Part shown: piece by piece, positions 26,501 through 35,251 of the stretch | Layout: every line of letters begins with the position of its first letter | Numbering within the stretch: the first letter of the stretch is position 1 | Assembly (NCBI GenBank): GCA_008360975.2 | Contig: CM039183.1 | Span: 79,148,350 to 79,212,349 of the forward strand | DNA length: 64,000 bases | Source: Lichenostomus cassidix | Taxonomy: Eukaryota > Chordata > Aves > Passeriformes > Meliphagidae | Direction of reading: 5' to 3' | The notes under the pieces: generated by a model | Told to the model about the DNA's origin: nothing | The model's input: only the letters and a program-made list of their open reading frames with translations | Databases searched by the model: none | Made by a program: the position numbers and the translations under genes

Positions 26501-26723
26501 TCTGATGCATTCAGGACCAGTAAAGCCAGTTCATAACCATGCCCATGGTGTAAATGTGGACCTGCCACTGACCTACATGCTCTTTTTTTCCTTCCAGATT
26601 GAGGAGTGTGCAATTCAAGACTTGTTAGTCCACTATGAAGCTTTTGACAACCCTGATGAATTTGTGACCGTTGAAAGGGCTCCCCAGGGACCTATAGCAG
26701 CACCTATGTGGAACAAGCACTAA
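506..26723 (+). CDS. IBTK: IBTK, inhibitor of Bruton tyrosine kinase (C-terminal half, 17 spliced exons)
   Basis: Seventeen exons join in frame: 506-592, 1510-1592, 1695-1732, 3550-3643, 3872-3973, 4719-4836, 6504-6564, 7270-7397, 8845-8957, 9561-9709, 9901-10064, 11187-11279, 12365-12523, 17123-17275, 23903-23971, 24081-24213 and 26598-26723. They give 1,870 nt, about 622 residues. All introns are GT-AG and every phase matches its partner. The product shows the second BTB domain, a basic [14 protein letters not shown] segment, the conserved [15 protein letters not shown] stretch and the C-terminal block [20 protein letters not shown], all matching vertebrate IBTK as I recall it. Family knowledge: IBTK carries ankyrin and RCC1 repeats plus two BTB domains, was described as a BTK inhibitor, and acts as a CUL3 ubiquitin-ligase substrate adaptor. 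The human protein is about 1,350 residues, so slightly under half is here; the start and promoter lie upstream. The reading frame has no breaks. Confidence 0.96.
1510..1592 (+). CDS. IBTK: IBTK window exon 2: start of second BTB domain
   Basis: The acceptor is TTCTAG and the donor is CTTG|GTATGT. The frame reads [20 protein letters not shown] followed by CVLCARL. This is the BTB/POZ opening: a D-V-x-L strand, a short turn with G, and the H-K-x-V-L-x-A helix start that forms the dimer and cullin-adaptor core. It begins by completing the TG|T cysteine codon and ends with a single G. Confidence 0.95.
1695..1732 (+). CDS. IBTK: IBTK window exon 3: 38-nt exon inside the BTB domain
   Basis: This very short exon reads (D)[12 protein letters not shown], which continues the BTB helix (typically S-x-Y-F-x-x-M-L). 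It is preceded by the shortest intron between coding exons apart from the 15/16 pair, 102 nt (1593-1694). The acceptor is TTTACAG and the donor is GAG|GTAAGT, close to consensus. It ends on a codon boundary. Confidence 0.93.
3550..3643 (+). CDS. IBTK: IBTK window exon 4: BTB domain, middle strand and helix
   Basis: It follows a CTTTTAG acceptor and reads [20 protein letters not shown] then [11 protein letters not shown]. The I-x-x-x-V-x-D-Y-L-Y-T motif is the standard BTB segment (often F-x-x-L-L-D-F-I-Y-T-G). The donor is AAAG|GTGCCA, with a phase-1 junction. Confidence 0.95.
3872..3973 (+). CDS. IBTK: IBTK window exon 5: end of BTB core
   Basis: It reads [20 protein letters not shown] followed by [14 protein letters not shown]. 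The L-x-x-A-D-Q-L-x-x-x-x-L-K-x-x-C-E pattern is the typical last two BTB helices, where the domain joins its 3-box-like extension used for CUL3 contact. The acceptor is TTTTCCAG and the donor is AAAC|GTGAGT. Confidence 0.96.
4719..4836 (+). CDS. IBTK: IBTK window exon 6: helical extension after BTB
   Basis: It reads [20 protein letters not shown] then [22 protein letters not shown]-x-x-L-L-x-F-A-x-x-Y-x-A-x-x-L-K-x-x-C-x-x-F-I is the usual helical continuation of BTB adaptors. The acceptor is CTCTGCAG and the donor is CAAG|GTAAGC. The arginine codon is split AG|G. Confidence 0.96.
6504..6564 (+). CDS. IBTK: IBTK window exon 7: helix after BTB extension
   Basis: This 61-nt exon reads (R)[20 protein letters not shown], an amphipathic helix continuing the post-BTB helical bundle. 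The acceptor lies after a T-rich tract ending TTTTAG. The donor ATG|GTAAGT is near consensus. It ends on a codon boundary. Confidence 0.94.
7270..7397 (+). CDS. IBTK: IBTK window exon 8: RVITPY motif and acidic segment
   Basis: It reads [20 protein letters not shown], then an acidic stretch [20 protein letters not shown]. The RVITPY-DGPDIS block matches IBTK orthologues as I recall them. It marks the change from folded domain to a low-complexity, charged tail. The donor is TCTCA|GTAAGT; the split codon CA|G gives glutamine. Confidence 0.94.
7890..8030 (+). repeat. CR1-like LINE fragment, sense, old
   Basis: GCCTCACCTGCAGTATTGTG and the following TTCTGACCA...TCAGGAAAAG resemble the CR1 stretch that usually reads CCTCACCTGGAGTACTGTGT and continues to a GGATCA-GG-CTGAGG block, also seen here near 7991. 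The copy is degraded and its ends are uncertain. It lies in the intron after exon 8. Confidence 0.45.
8845..8957 (+). CDS. IBTK: IBTK window exon 9: basic, NLS-like segment
   Basis: It reads [20 protein letters not shown] then [17 protein letters not shown]. The dense Lys/Arg run looks like a nuclear-localisation or nucleic-acid/phosphoinositide-binding patch; that role is inferred. The [16 protein letters not shown] block is very strongly conserved in the family. The acceptor is CCCTATTAG and the donor is ACAG|GTCAGT. Confidence 0.95.
9561..9709 (+). CDS. IBTK: IBTK window exon 10: conserved serine-rich segment
   Basis: It reads [18 protein letters not shown], then [20 protein letters not shown]. 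The SPR and QSP sites sit in a serine-rich, probably disordered stretch that could be phosphorylated (inference). The acceptor is TTTGTAG. The donor GAG|GTTGGG departs from consensus at +3 to +5. Without splicing here the frame stays open for about 96 more nt into the intron. Confidence 0.93.
9901..10064 (+). CDS. IBTK: IBTK window exon 11: variable linker
   Basis: It reads [20 protein letters not shown] and continues to SPNWVATSF. It is rich in Ser, Pro, Lys and Gln without domain motifs, and is the part of the tail that differs most from my memory of mammalian IBTK. It is supported by the TTTTTAG acceptor, the TTCAG|GTGGAG donor, the matching phase and the conserved W-V-A-x-S-F ending. Confidence 0.9.
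11187..11279 (+). CDS. IBTK: IBTK window exon 12: [11 protein letters not shown] motif
   Basis: It reads (S)[18 protein letters not shown] followed by [13 protein letters not shown]. The [15 protein letters not shown] helix is conserved in IBTK. The acceptor is GTTTAG; a second in-frame AG nine nt downstream (CCCTGCCAG) could serve as an alternative acceptor. I place the donor at GG|GTTGGT (11280), because that is the only one that keeps frame with the next exon. Confidence 0.9.
12365..12523 (+). CDS. IBTK: IBTK window exon 13: [16 protein letters not shown] segment
   Basis: It reads (G)[20 protein letters not shown] then a Ser/Thr/Pro-rich tail ending KVAKLGNAW. The [15 protein letters not shown] block is strongly conserved in the family. 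The acceptor is a tandem CAGCAG; both choices keep the frame and differ by one arginine. The donor is GCATG|GTATGT. Confidence 0.93.
12524..17122 (+). other. IBTK intron between exons 13 and 14
   Basis: This 4.6 kb intron holds a sense CR1 fragment at about 13.87-14.39 kb and a G-rich run at 16800-16830. Elsewhere I see unremarkable AT-rich sequence. Its short open frames have no splice support or family motifs. Confidence 0.8.
13870..14390 (+). repeat. CR1 LINE fragment, sense, with reverse-transcriptase remnant
   Basis: The + strand encodes [20 protein letters not shown] followed by [13 protein letters not shown] and a stop. This is the CR1 ORF2 reverse-transcriptase segment (typically HKSMGPDGIHPRVLREL). 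Flanking text such as AACTACAGGTCTGTCAGCCT is also CR1. Stops and indels make it non-functional. It lies in the intron after exon 13. Confidence 0.85.
17123..17275 (+). CDS. IBTK: IBTK window exon 14: SLHS-KSFRD segment
   Basis: It reads (W)[20 protein letters not shown] and ends SSVQNTIR. The SSLHS-x-x-x-KSFRD-x-x-x-EE block matches the family; the remainder is divergent and Ser-rich. The acceptor is AAAAAG preceded by a T-rich run, the donor is ATAAG|GTAAGA, and the arginine codon is split AG|G. Confidence 0.93.
17526..17554. repeat. (TG)n microsatellite
   Basis: About 14 uninterrupted TG units inside the intron after exon 14. Likely length-polymorphic. Confidence 0.95.
18052..18124. repeat. 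Tandem duplication, 44-bp period
   Basis: A 29-bp identical block, beginning GAAATCTCAGCCTTATTCCT and ending GAAGGTCTG, occurs at 18052-18080 and again at 18096-18124. Identity of the copies suggests a recent event. Confidence 0.9.
21154..21630 (-). repeat. CR1 LINE 3' end, antisense, copy 1
   Basis: It begins CATAGAATATTTTGTGTTGG-AAGGGACC, the reverse complement of the CR1 3' tail. It continues through the familiar ACAACGTCCCTGGGCAACC, GAAGAAGTTCCTCTTAATAT and TGGTGGCCCTCCTGTGGACT segments. It stops near ATGCAGCTAAAAAGTAGTGC. Only the terminal ~480 bp of the element is present, the usual 5'-truncated form. Confidence 0.88.
21652..22690 (-). repeat. CR1 LINE 3' part, antisense, copy 2
   Basis: A second CR1 3' end (ATCATAGAATAATTTAGATT) starts about 20 bp after copy 1 ends. 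It continues through TCCTGAGGACCCCCACTAGT, CCAGTTGGACTTTGTACAGC and CCATCTCGTTGTCCATTTGC, all known CR1 antisense landmarks. It is more diverged than copy 1 and about 1 kb long. The minus-strand open frames here are CR1 remnants, not genes. Confidence 0.8.
23903..23971 (+). CDS. IBTK: IBTK window exon 15: short linker exon
   Basis: This 69-nt exon reads (R)[20 protein letters not shown] and ends NH, leaving AA to form an asparagine codon with the next exon. It follows a TTTTTCCAG acceptor, and its donor is CATAA|GTAAGT. A 109-nt intron separates it from exon 16. The LDSP-x-x-x-NPW junction matches the family. Confidence 0.92.
24081..24213 (+). CDS. IBTK: IBTK window exon 16: C-terminal [10 protein letters not shown] helix
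   Basis: It reads (N)[20 protein letters not shown], then [20 protein letters not shown] ending ALIQ. The charged [20 protein letters not shown] helix is one of the most conserved parts of IBTK, and homologous helices occur at the end of other BTB/ankyrin proteins. The acceptor is TTTTTTGCAG and the donor is CCAG|GTAAAG. Confidence 0.96.
24214..26597 (+). other. Last IBTK intron, largely CR1
   Basis: It is 2.4 kb, and almost all of it from about 24.43 to 26.48 kb is an antisense CR1 copy. The last ~110 nt are unique sequence ending in the TTCCTTCCAG acceptor of the final exon. Confidence 0.8.
24428..26480 (-). repeat. CR1 LINE, antisense, about 2 kb, with RT remnant
   Basis: It starts with the reversed 3' region (GAGAATGGTTGACTTTGGAA-GGAACCTC). 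On the minus strand at 25522-25707 it encodes [28 protein letters not shown], the CR1 reverse-transcriptase motif usually written VPEDWR-ANVTPIFKKG. Landmarks continue to ATCATCTACTACTCCCTCCT-GACTGGGAGG near 26.48 kb. The frame is broken by many stops, so it is inactive. It fills most of the last IBTK intron. Confidence 0.85.
26598..26723 (+). CDS. IBTK: IBTK window exon 17: C-terminus and stop
   Basis: It reads [20 protein letters not shown], then [21 protein letters not shown] and TAA at 26721-26723. The IEE-AIQDLL-x-Y-EAF block and the MWNKH ending are diagnostic of IBTK. As I recall, the human protein carries two further residues after NKH, so the bird chain would stop two residues earlier. 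Confidence 0.96.
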   Translation: MEECAIQDLLVHYEAFDNPDEFVTVERAPQGPIAAPMWNKH

Positions 26724-27402
26724 TTTGTACTCTTCACAGTCCTCCCTTCCACAGTTTTCACAGTTGTATGTGCACTTTTGAAACTGTAATTCTTCTTACA
26801 AGTAAAACAGGACTGGAAGAATAAGAATCATGTAATTTTTAACATCAGCATTAAAACACTGCCCATAATCACTAGGTATTTGTTAGAGAGAATGAAATAA
26901 TGTGTTCACTGTGTCCTTACCCACAGTATCTATTGTATGTATGTTTTTGGAGAATTTCTTTAATAATACATATTATTAGTAATGTTACATGAGGCTGTAG
27001 ATTGGGAATGTATTTGCTAATCTTAAATTGTAAGGGTTTTTGTTAAATTTACAGGTGGCTGAAAAGCGAGTGTTTATTTTGTGATTTAATATGAAATTAA
27101 ATGTGCAGAATTAAACACCTTTAAAGTTTGGGGGGTGCTGTGTACTTCAGAGCTTTCTTGCAAATTGGGGATATTGGGAAAAAGTTTGTGCTTGAACTTC
27201 ATGTAAAAGTACAGTTTGACAGTGCAGTTTTTCTCAAGTTACTTGTGCAAGTCCTGGTTCTCTGGTTGCTGTGGCCAGAGTGTTTCCCTGTCGTGCCCCA
27301 GGCTGTGCCTCTGTGCCCAGCATTGCCTGTGCTCGGCTCAGCTGTGCATGTTTGTCACTGCTTTGAGTGAGTCTGGCCTTGGAGCAGCCATCTCTGTCTT
27401 GA

Positions 27403-27408
27403 AATAAA
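27403..27408 (+). promoter_or_regulatory. Polyadenylation signal candidate (AATAAA)
   Basis: A canonical hexamer 680 nt after the IBTK stop, followed about 25 nt later by GAATGTGGTG, a plausible downstream GU element. Confidence 0.45.
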
Positions 27409-27529
27409 GCACACAGCTCAAGAGAATGTGGTGCCACTTAATTAGCCCATCTATAGTCTTACTCTGGTAAATATGGTACAGTTTTAGAACTGCTGTGTTT
27501 GAGGGATGATTCACTTGAAGTGCTGAGGA

Positions 27530-27535
27530 AATAAA
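27530..27535 (+). promoter_or_regulatory. Polyadenylation signal candidate (AATAAA), best context
   Basis: A canonical hexamer about 807 nt after the IBTK stop. The immediately downstream GTGTGTATGTTGTT is strongly GU-rich, as expected for a CstF-binding element. Confidence 0.5.
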
Positions 27536-27944
27536 AGATCTGTGTGTATGTTGTTAAAGCTATAGGGGCGAGTGCTTGACTGGGGAATTTGCAAACACCT
27601 AACCTGCAAAGATTACCATAGATGGCTTTCAATATTGTGTTCCAAAGTTCTCTGTGCCTGGTTGAAACAAATTCATCTATAAAAAAGAAAAAAAAAGGTA
27701 GCCTTATCTGCAATATTCTGTCTAGTTTGTCTTCTTTGTATTGATGTGTTTGAACTTGTACTTTCTCAATAGTGTCAGTACTCTTGAACTCGGGAAAACT
27801 GGAATGGAGAGATCTGCAGAAAATGAATGTAGAGAATTGATCACTGTGTGATAAAAGAATCTTGAAAAAAACAATGTAGATATGTCTTAATGATTTCAGG
27901 TCAAGCTACACCAAAAAATCCCCGACAAAAATTGTAACAAACGC

Positions 27945-27950
27945 AATAAA
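27945..27950 (+). promoter_or_regulatory. Polyadenylation signal candidate (AATAAA), distal
   Basis: A canonical hexamer about 1.22 kb after the IBTK stop. Downstream sequence is U-rich but less GU-rich than at 27530. It would define the longest 3' UTR. Confidence 0.35.
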
Positions 27951-27999
27951 CCATAAAATCTTGATTTATACAAAGTTAGTATACTTTATGTGCTGTCTA

Positions 28000-30900
28000 T
28001 AAATTCAATGATTTAGGTAACTAGAGTAATCTGTAATTACTTCTTTTGTGTCTGAAACAAGAACTGTAGACATTTTGAAGCTACACAGGCAAAGAAAGGT
28101 AGGTTTTAATTCTGTTTTAAATTCTACTGTAGGTAATTAATTCACCATACTGATGATAATACTTGCATTAAGGGCTTTACTTGATGCACTAAAGGGCCTT
28201 AGGGCCCGCAGAAACAATCCTGGTTTAAAAGAAAACTTATGTAATGTGAGAAATAGCTTGTGGAAGCAGTGGGCCTTTCCAGGTGTGAACCTAATTTGTT
28301 ATCAAATGTAAAATTATGGTTAATTTACTTTTTTTTTTTTTTTTTCCAAAATGTGCTGTTGAAAGTCTCATCATCCTGAAATTTCAAGAGGATTGATGTT
28401 TCCACCATGCCAAGGAGCTTGACTGCTTTCAAGTTGTGGTTTATTGTCACAGTTTGTTTAGGCATAATCACTTGGTTATGTGTAATATTCATAAACAAAA
28501 GTGTGGAATGATCAGTGTACCACTCTTCTGGAGTTAAAAACATTAAACTGTTGTGTTAGAACAGCTTTGTTAAGGCTCAAATTTGTCCCAGAAAGCTGCC
28601 ATTTTCTAGCTCAGATGCCCAACTTTATAACCTTTTTTTTTGTAATGCCAAACATGAATTCTATCTTTGCAATAACATTTTGTCGTTTCTGGGCTTGTTA
28701 ACTCCTTCAGCTTGCACCAAAAGAGGGTGGAATTCCCGGGTTCTAGTGACCATAAAGCAACACATCAGAGTTTGCAGTAAAAACCAGTATATAGTATAGA
28801 AGTTCAAGGAGATGTAGCTATTTAGTGTAAGAAATATAAAGTTAACAAAAGGATTCTAATGAGGTATTTGTTATGTCTCAAAGACAAACCAAACTCCAAA
28901 ACAGTTCCTTGAACAGCAATTTCTTTTCTCCATCATTCACTATCCCCAGCTTCAGTAACTTCTAAAAAAATAGAGGGATAAGTAAAACTTGTAAATGTTT
29001 TCACATCCCAATGGAGGAAAAAAAAATTTTAAGGACTTCAGGACTTGCTGTTATAGTCATTGTGATATAGGAATGTGTAACTTTTTTGCATTGTAAATTG
29101 AAATGAAAATGCAAGTAAAGTGGGAGACTTCAGTCAATTATAGAACCTTTGCCACTTTTGTTTCTCAAGGATAGAGTTTGTATTTAGTGAGTAATCTGAC
29201 AGTACTGTTGAATAGAATTTTGATATAAGGACTGATTGTGCAACCTTTCACAGAACAGCATCGACAAAAAAATTAATGAATTTCCTAATTTAAGTCGTGG
29301 TATAAATCTTGATGATATCTTCTTGCCATATGTTTTTTAACTGAATTTCTCATCCCCCACCCTGTGGTTAGCATCATTTGTAGGTGGCAATAGGATGTTA
29401 TAGCTGCATATTCTAAAATGAATGCTTTTGGACTTCAAATGTGTCCATTTTTGTCCCTGTGCCTTCCTCCCCCTTTCTTTTATTTTAATAATACAGAAAG
29501 ACTCTCAGCTCTTTCAACAGTTTTCAACTTATGCTCATTGATTGTTCTGCTGTTGAAATGACCTTCTGCAGCCCCTTGGCAGCCTGAACTCTCTTCCTTA
29601 TCCAAAGAATTTCTAGCTGTAATGTGAAGACAGGTCAGAACAGAACACTGGATTGTTAGATCATATTTTAAATATAAAGGTAAAAAATTTACACTGAAAT
29701 AAACTTACTTAAGCTCTTAATCCTTGACTTGCAGGATGTCATCAGAGACACTGTTATTTTGCAGGAACTGGTCAGTTAAGGTATCGAATGATCTCAGAAT
29801 GGATTCCCTCTGTTTTACTCCAAGAAAAGTTTGTAAAACTCCATTGAAGAGCCTGCTAGTTAAACTGAAGGGAAAGGTTTTCTCTCTCGCTCTCGTCTGA
29901 TGTGGTGGACACTGATCAAATGAGATGTTGAGGCATCCAAAGGTTGAATCCCTCTTATCAAGGCTCTAGCTGTGGCAGACCTCAGAAACACCAAGAGGGA
30001 AGGCACTATTTTTGTAGTATTTCAGGTGTCTAACCTTGAGAAAAAAACCTTATTAATTGTGCACAGCTAACAAATTCACATACACACAGTATATGTTTGA
30101 AATGAAAGGATTTTGGCAATGATACAGCACAGGACTTCTTGTGAGTTCAGGGAGTCCCTCTAATGGCTTGTGTGAGATTTTTCTTATATGAGAGTGGCAT
30201 CTGACCCACTACCTAGAAAGTTTTTGCTTTCCAAGAAAATTCTTCCTCAACTGCAGTGTGTATCATGGCATGAAAAGCCAGCATTTTTATAGCAGCTTTC
30301 AGATACCTGCATGGACTCGAATTACACTAGTCTTTCAGCACTAGGAGCCCTTGAAGGCTTTACCTGGAGGAAGGGAGTTGGGTGTGAAGAATCTGGTGGA
30401 CATGAAGATACTCCTCAGGGGAGCTATCTTTGTTGTTCTAGCAAGAATTCTGCTTTCTGTTCTCTTTTCTGTTTTTCTATTTTTTTCCTCTTTTTCTGTT
30501 CTTCGATTTTTCTCTTTCTGTTCTGTTTTTCTGGTTTTGTTTTTATTTTTCTCTGTTTCTCTTTCATTCTTTTGCTTTCTTTTTTTCTCTTTTGCTTTTA
30601 TTTTTCACATGCAGTACCTTTTCTTTAGCATGACCTGTCTTTTATCCCCTTTCTTGGCACTTTAATAATATGAGAAAATAGCAAACTTTTGCAGTGGCTT
30701 CAGATAAGTGTTGGCAGGAACTAATACTTATATATTATACTAATAGAAGTTGAAACTCTGGTCTTTATATCGGCCTTGGAGAATGCACTTGAGTTTATCA
30801 AGGTGTTGCTTAAAGCATGTTTTATTTCCTGTAATTTGAATGGCTGAAATGCTCACAGTGTTCTGTTTTAATACAATGTATAGATTTCCGCTCTGGCCCG

Positions 30901-33900
30901 AAAAGTTAAATTGGGCCTTGAGTGGGTATTGTCTGACTGAGCCGTGGTTAAAGACAGCAAAGAGTTGGGCAGTCAAGTGAAGGGAGGGAGCGTGATCATC
31001 CTGAAGTGGCTTCTGAGGATTGCATAGGGGAATTCTCTCTGGGCTCTGGTGTCTGCCTGGCCTGGGTCTTCTGCAGCTCCGTTCAGATCACATGAAGGTG
31101 CCTGAATTTTCATGTCTCAACCTTTGCAAAGAGGGAGGAAAATTCCTTGGTTCATCTTTTCATGGGAACACCATGAGTTTGTCAAAAGCATTGGCTTTGT
31201 GCAAGTGCAATTTCTTTGTGTGGCTCATCTGGGAGGATGCTTTTGACCCAGTCAAAATCAGGCTTCTCAATGGAATTAATAGTCTCATGGAGTGGGAGAA
31301 CATCTCATTCAACTCCACTATCTCAGAGGAAACTGCTCCAGGAAGAAGGTCTGAGTTAAGTCATGGTTTTGAACAGATCATCACACTCCTCCTTGATCTT
31401 GTTTTAAGTGAGTTCTTTGTAGATCTATAGAGTTGCTTTAAGACACATAATGTTTGGGGTCATTTCTTCCAAATCATGTGTGAGCTTTTCAGATAATGAA
31501 GGGAATATAACTATTAAAAACCTGGGTATGTTTGGGGGATTTTTTTCTTAATTCATTTGCATAAAGGCTACGGCAGGTATGAAAAACAGATAAGCAAGCA
31601 AGCAAACAACAGGCAAGTTGATCTTAGAGCAGACTTAAACAGATCCACTGCACTTGCTCTCAATAATGTACAGCTGGAGGAAAGCTGAGAGTCAGTTCTC
31701 TTCCTTCTAGTAATAATAATAAAAAAAAAAACCATAATTTTCATTAATAATTCTCAAATAAGAAAGTAATCAGGGAAAATGGATCCAAAAGTTTTTATAT
31801 CATTCTCAGTACTGTAAGATTTCTTTTTTTTTTTTCTTTCCTCCCTTCCATATTCCTTTAAAGTTTGTTTCAGGAAGATAGGGAGAGCGCAACACCTGAG
31901 GCTGGCTTCTGAACTAATGCTGCACAGTGGTAAACTATTTCCAGATTTGTCTCAGACTGAATGCCATTAAAGTAGAAGAAGAGTTGTTCTTCTTCACACA
32001 GTGATTTCACCATCCTGTAATTCTGCAGGAATATGTCACATATGTTTGTCAGGCAGTTACCCCTGACTCCAAGGAAATAGCTGCCTGTGCTGTAGGTTAC
32101 GTGGCTGGGAGGGTGCCAGGTGCCCTTTGCTTTAAGCACAGCAGCTGTAACTGCTGCGTGAGCATCACTGCAACCCCTGTACAGTAGGTGAAGAGGTCGT
32201 GAGAGCTGTGCAGGGAATACAAGCTGCTTGCTCCTGCCTCCTGCTCAGCTCTCTCCAGTCTTCATGATTTAGCAGCTGTGACTGCCTTCAATGTGACTGG
32301 GCTATGTTTTAGCTTCAGTTATAGGTTTGTTCTGAAGGGGACCCCACCTCTTCTGCAGACATCATAGGCAGCAACACAGCATTTCGTGATGAGAACTGTG
32401 CTCGTGGTATTTAGTGACACAACACTGGGACCAACTGCTGATACATGAGCAAAAAAGAAAAGGATATAAAGGACGTATAAAGCATCAAGTTTTTTTTCTG
32501 TTTTCTTTATAGACAAATACAGATATTTTTGTTTACTCTGCATTCTCTATACTGCTGCTATTGCAATAGAATGGAAAAATGTGCAGAATCTTTTTCCTAC
32601 TATGTGTATTTTAAGATGTGTACAAGACATGCTGCCATGTTCATGCATACTACAAAGATGGAATTGGGTTGTGAGTGCTGTGGAGTTTCCAGGGTCACAT
32701 CTTTGTGTTACACAAATGGCTGATAGCACATGGGCTGAAGGAGAATGTGTGTGCATGCACGTGTGCATAAGCACATTTGCTTGTGGTTGTAGAATTGAAT
32801 TACATTGCACCATTTCAACAAATACAGGTAATGTGTTATCTCTTCCCTCCATCTGTGTGTACTCAGTGGTAGTGAACCTTTTCATCTGAACTTTATCTAT
32901 GTGCTTTGCAAATGTTAACGATTACGTCTCACTGTGTTTGTGAGGTACACTAACTGTGGACTGTTCTCCAACTTCCAGGTGGTGGCTGTCAACACACAAG
33001 TAGGAAATTGGTTAGTCTAAAGTTAAGCAGTACATTTATGGTCATGTCCTGAAGGAGAATCTGGAAGTTTCTCCTGTTCCTGTCCCATGTGGAGCCTGTA
33101 GCTTTTCTGGGATCAGCTATATAGAAATGCATTTCAACCAAGACTTGTTCCTCTCTTTCTCTGACCCTTTCTATGAAACAAGTCCATCTGCTGCCAGAAC
33201 AGACTTGCCCCACAAGTAGAGGTGGAAATTCCTCTCCCAGGGCAGTCTCTTCTGGCTGATGGCACCAAAAGGGAGGTTTTGGCTGGAATTTGGCTGAAAA
33301 TTGTAAGTTGCAAGCTACGATTTTTAGGCCACCTTTTATTCATTCTCATAGTTTAGTTTCCAAACTCTTCTTTCCTAGAAGCAATAAACCCAGGTTTTAC
33401 TTAGTCCTTTTCTCCCTGCTCCTTTGCAGCTTCAGAATGAGCAGCAATAACTGAAGGTCTAGTGTTGATAAATCTTTGGTGGACAAGGAGTTGGAAAGGT
33501 TTGTGTACTACTGTGCACTGCAAGCTTACTCTTTGAAGTGCTATTGGATGTATTAGAAATGCACCAATTGAGGAAGAAACTGTAAGGCTTTCACCATAAG
33601 TGGCAATGACCACATGCGCGTGTGATGGTTTGATTTTTTAATGGAGTGGACTTTGTATAAATATTCCTAATATTCCCAATGTTCCCATATAAAAGTCTTG
33701 CCTGCATAGCAGTCATTAAGCTGTATTGTTCAGAGCCCGAAATGACCACCTTAATTTCAGTAATGTCCATGTTCATGTAGGTTTGAAGCTGAATTTAATT
33801 TCTCCTGTGTTGTGCTTTCAAACCTCATCTAACAGAGCACAAACAAGTCTCTTACTTTGATGATAAAAAACGTAGCTCATTAAGGGGCAGAGATTTAAAA

Positions 33901-34660
33901 AATTATGAAAATGCAGCAGAAGAAAACTGGCCATATCAGAGCCATGATAAGTATGTGCTGGCTCTCAAAAATGTGCCTTTCCCCTGGTGACTGTAGTGCC
34001 CACAGCCTTGGCACAGTGGCTGCAGTGCTGGGTGTTCTAAATTGGCTCTGTTGGCTTGTGAATTACTTCCATGGTTTTCTTCTGAAAGCTGTGATGCTTT
34101 TAGTCTTAAACACAGGAGGGGTCTGCTGATTCTCAAGGCACCGAGGCAGAGAAATCAACAAAGAAGCACACCAGTGTATCTAAGGGCAGCTCCTACCTTG
34201 GATATAGTGGGGTCCATCCTCACCAGAGCTTTATAAACCCAGCATTTTTTCTGTTTTCTTTGGTCTCAGGTGATATGCAGTCATAGTGGCATATGGCAAC
34301 AGAGATTTTAAGCCCATTGAGAAATAAAGGTAACTACTGACCTGGTGTAAACTTCTGTTAGAACATGAAATCACTTTTTGCAGATATTGGAAAATCCCAC
34401 AGAAATTCTTTACTAGCACTTCATCACCTTGCAAAATGCTTGGGTGTTTCTGTGCCTGTGCAGTAGGCCTCTGCAGATTTCAGTATTTACCTCCAAGCTG
34501 CTGAGATGCACTTGTAGTAATCTGGGATGAGCACCAAAAGGAATTAGAAGAGAGTGAGTTACGTGGACTTTGCTTGTTTTGAACACGTGATGACCCAATA
34601 TTTTCCCCTCTATAGCATAGTCTTGATAGTGAATTTTTTTTCTGTAGCTGTTTGTATAGA
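28000..34660. other. Intergenic, no gene recognised
   Basis: AT-rich DNA downstream of IBTK. It contains a T17 run at 28329-28345, a pyrimidine tract at 30448-30608 and scattered short open frames. The longest (136 aa, 31020-31430 +) has no family motif, splice context or promoter sequence I can see. No known repeat family was identified with confidence. Confidence 0.65.
30448..30608. repeat. Pyrimidine-rich low-complexity tract
   Basis: About 160 bp of almost pure T and C with an irregular TTTTTCTGTTC-like theme. It creates two hydrophobic, phenylalanine/leucine-rich open frames that are artefacts of the composition. Confidence 0.85.
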
Positions 34661-34661
34661 A

Positions 34662-34812
34662 CTGTGTTGTTCATGAGATTCCTGTCAGCCCATTCCTTCA
34701 GTCTGTCGAGGTCCCTCTGGATGGCAGCACAACCTCTGGTGTATCAGTCACTCTCCCCAGTTCACTGTCATCCACAGCCTTGCTGACAGTGCGCTCTACC
34801 CCATCATCTGGG
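34662..34812 (-). repeat. CR1 LINE internal fragment, antisense
   Basis: It reads TTCATGAGATTCCTGTCAGC-CCATTCCTTCAGTCTGTCGA then GGTCCCTCTGGATGGCAGCA, near identical to the CR1 antisense text that describes the same region in copies at 22.4 and 25.2 kb. About 150 bp, without the 3' tail. Confidence 0.85.
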
Positions 34813-35251
34813 AACCTCAAGGTGAACCTCTCATTTGACTTCTGTCTCCAAGTGTGCTGGACACTGCTGTGACCTCTGTGGAAATTATTATTTGGGTTTC
34901 TTATTTCATTTTTATTGCTTTTGTTTTGCATCAAAGATTGGTTTTGTTTGCATCAAAGCAAGAATGGAGGCCTCCAGCTTCTTTCTCTTGTCCTGTTTTG
35001 CAGAGGTCAGCATAAGGCTGTCTTCTTCTAGTGCCTTTCTGTCACACAATGTTGGACAACCTCATCTGTAGCCTGGGGTTCCCTTTTGGCAAACTAGTTA
35101 TCTCACGAAGGAAAAATTGAATGTCCATGCATTTGTTACTGTCTAGGAATATTTAAGGGGCAAGCTTTCCAGTTTGAGTGGTCAAGGGACCCATTCAAAC
35201 AGTGGGATCTTTGAAGTGGAATGGCTCTAAATTTGGGGACAGACACTAGTT

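Larger units (their letters stand above)
26724..27960 (+). other. IBTK: IBTK 3' untranslated region (end uncertain)
   Basis: Sequence after the TAA has no open frame of note. It contains ATTAAA at 27096 and 27110, and AATAAA at 27403, 27530 and 27945. The 27530 signal is followed at once by a GT-rich stretch (CTGTGTGTATGTTGTT), the best-looking cleavage context. The real end cannot be fixed without transcript data. Confidence 0.6.

Noticed and set aside
28329..28345. T17 run as poly(A) tail of a minus-strand retrocopy
   Set aside because: No AATAAA at the expected distance on the minus strand and no gene-like sequence beyond it.
30311..30665. Two hydrophobic frames resembling membrane proteins
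   Set aside because: The F/L/S-rich translation results from a pyrimidine tract.
31020..31430. 136-aa open frame on the plus strand
   Set aside because: No recognisable domain, no splice sites joined to other exons, single exon in intergenic DNA.
33619..33690. TGTGATGGTTTG start with a later CATATAAAAG as another LTR
   Set aside because: No matching end, no inverted termini and no polyadenylation signal in order; likeness limited to a few bases.
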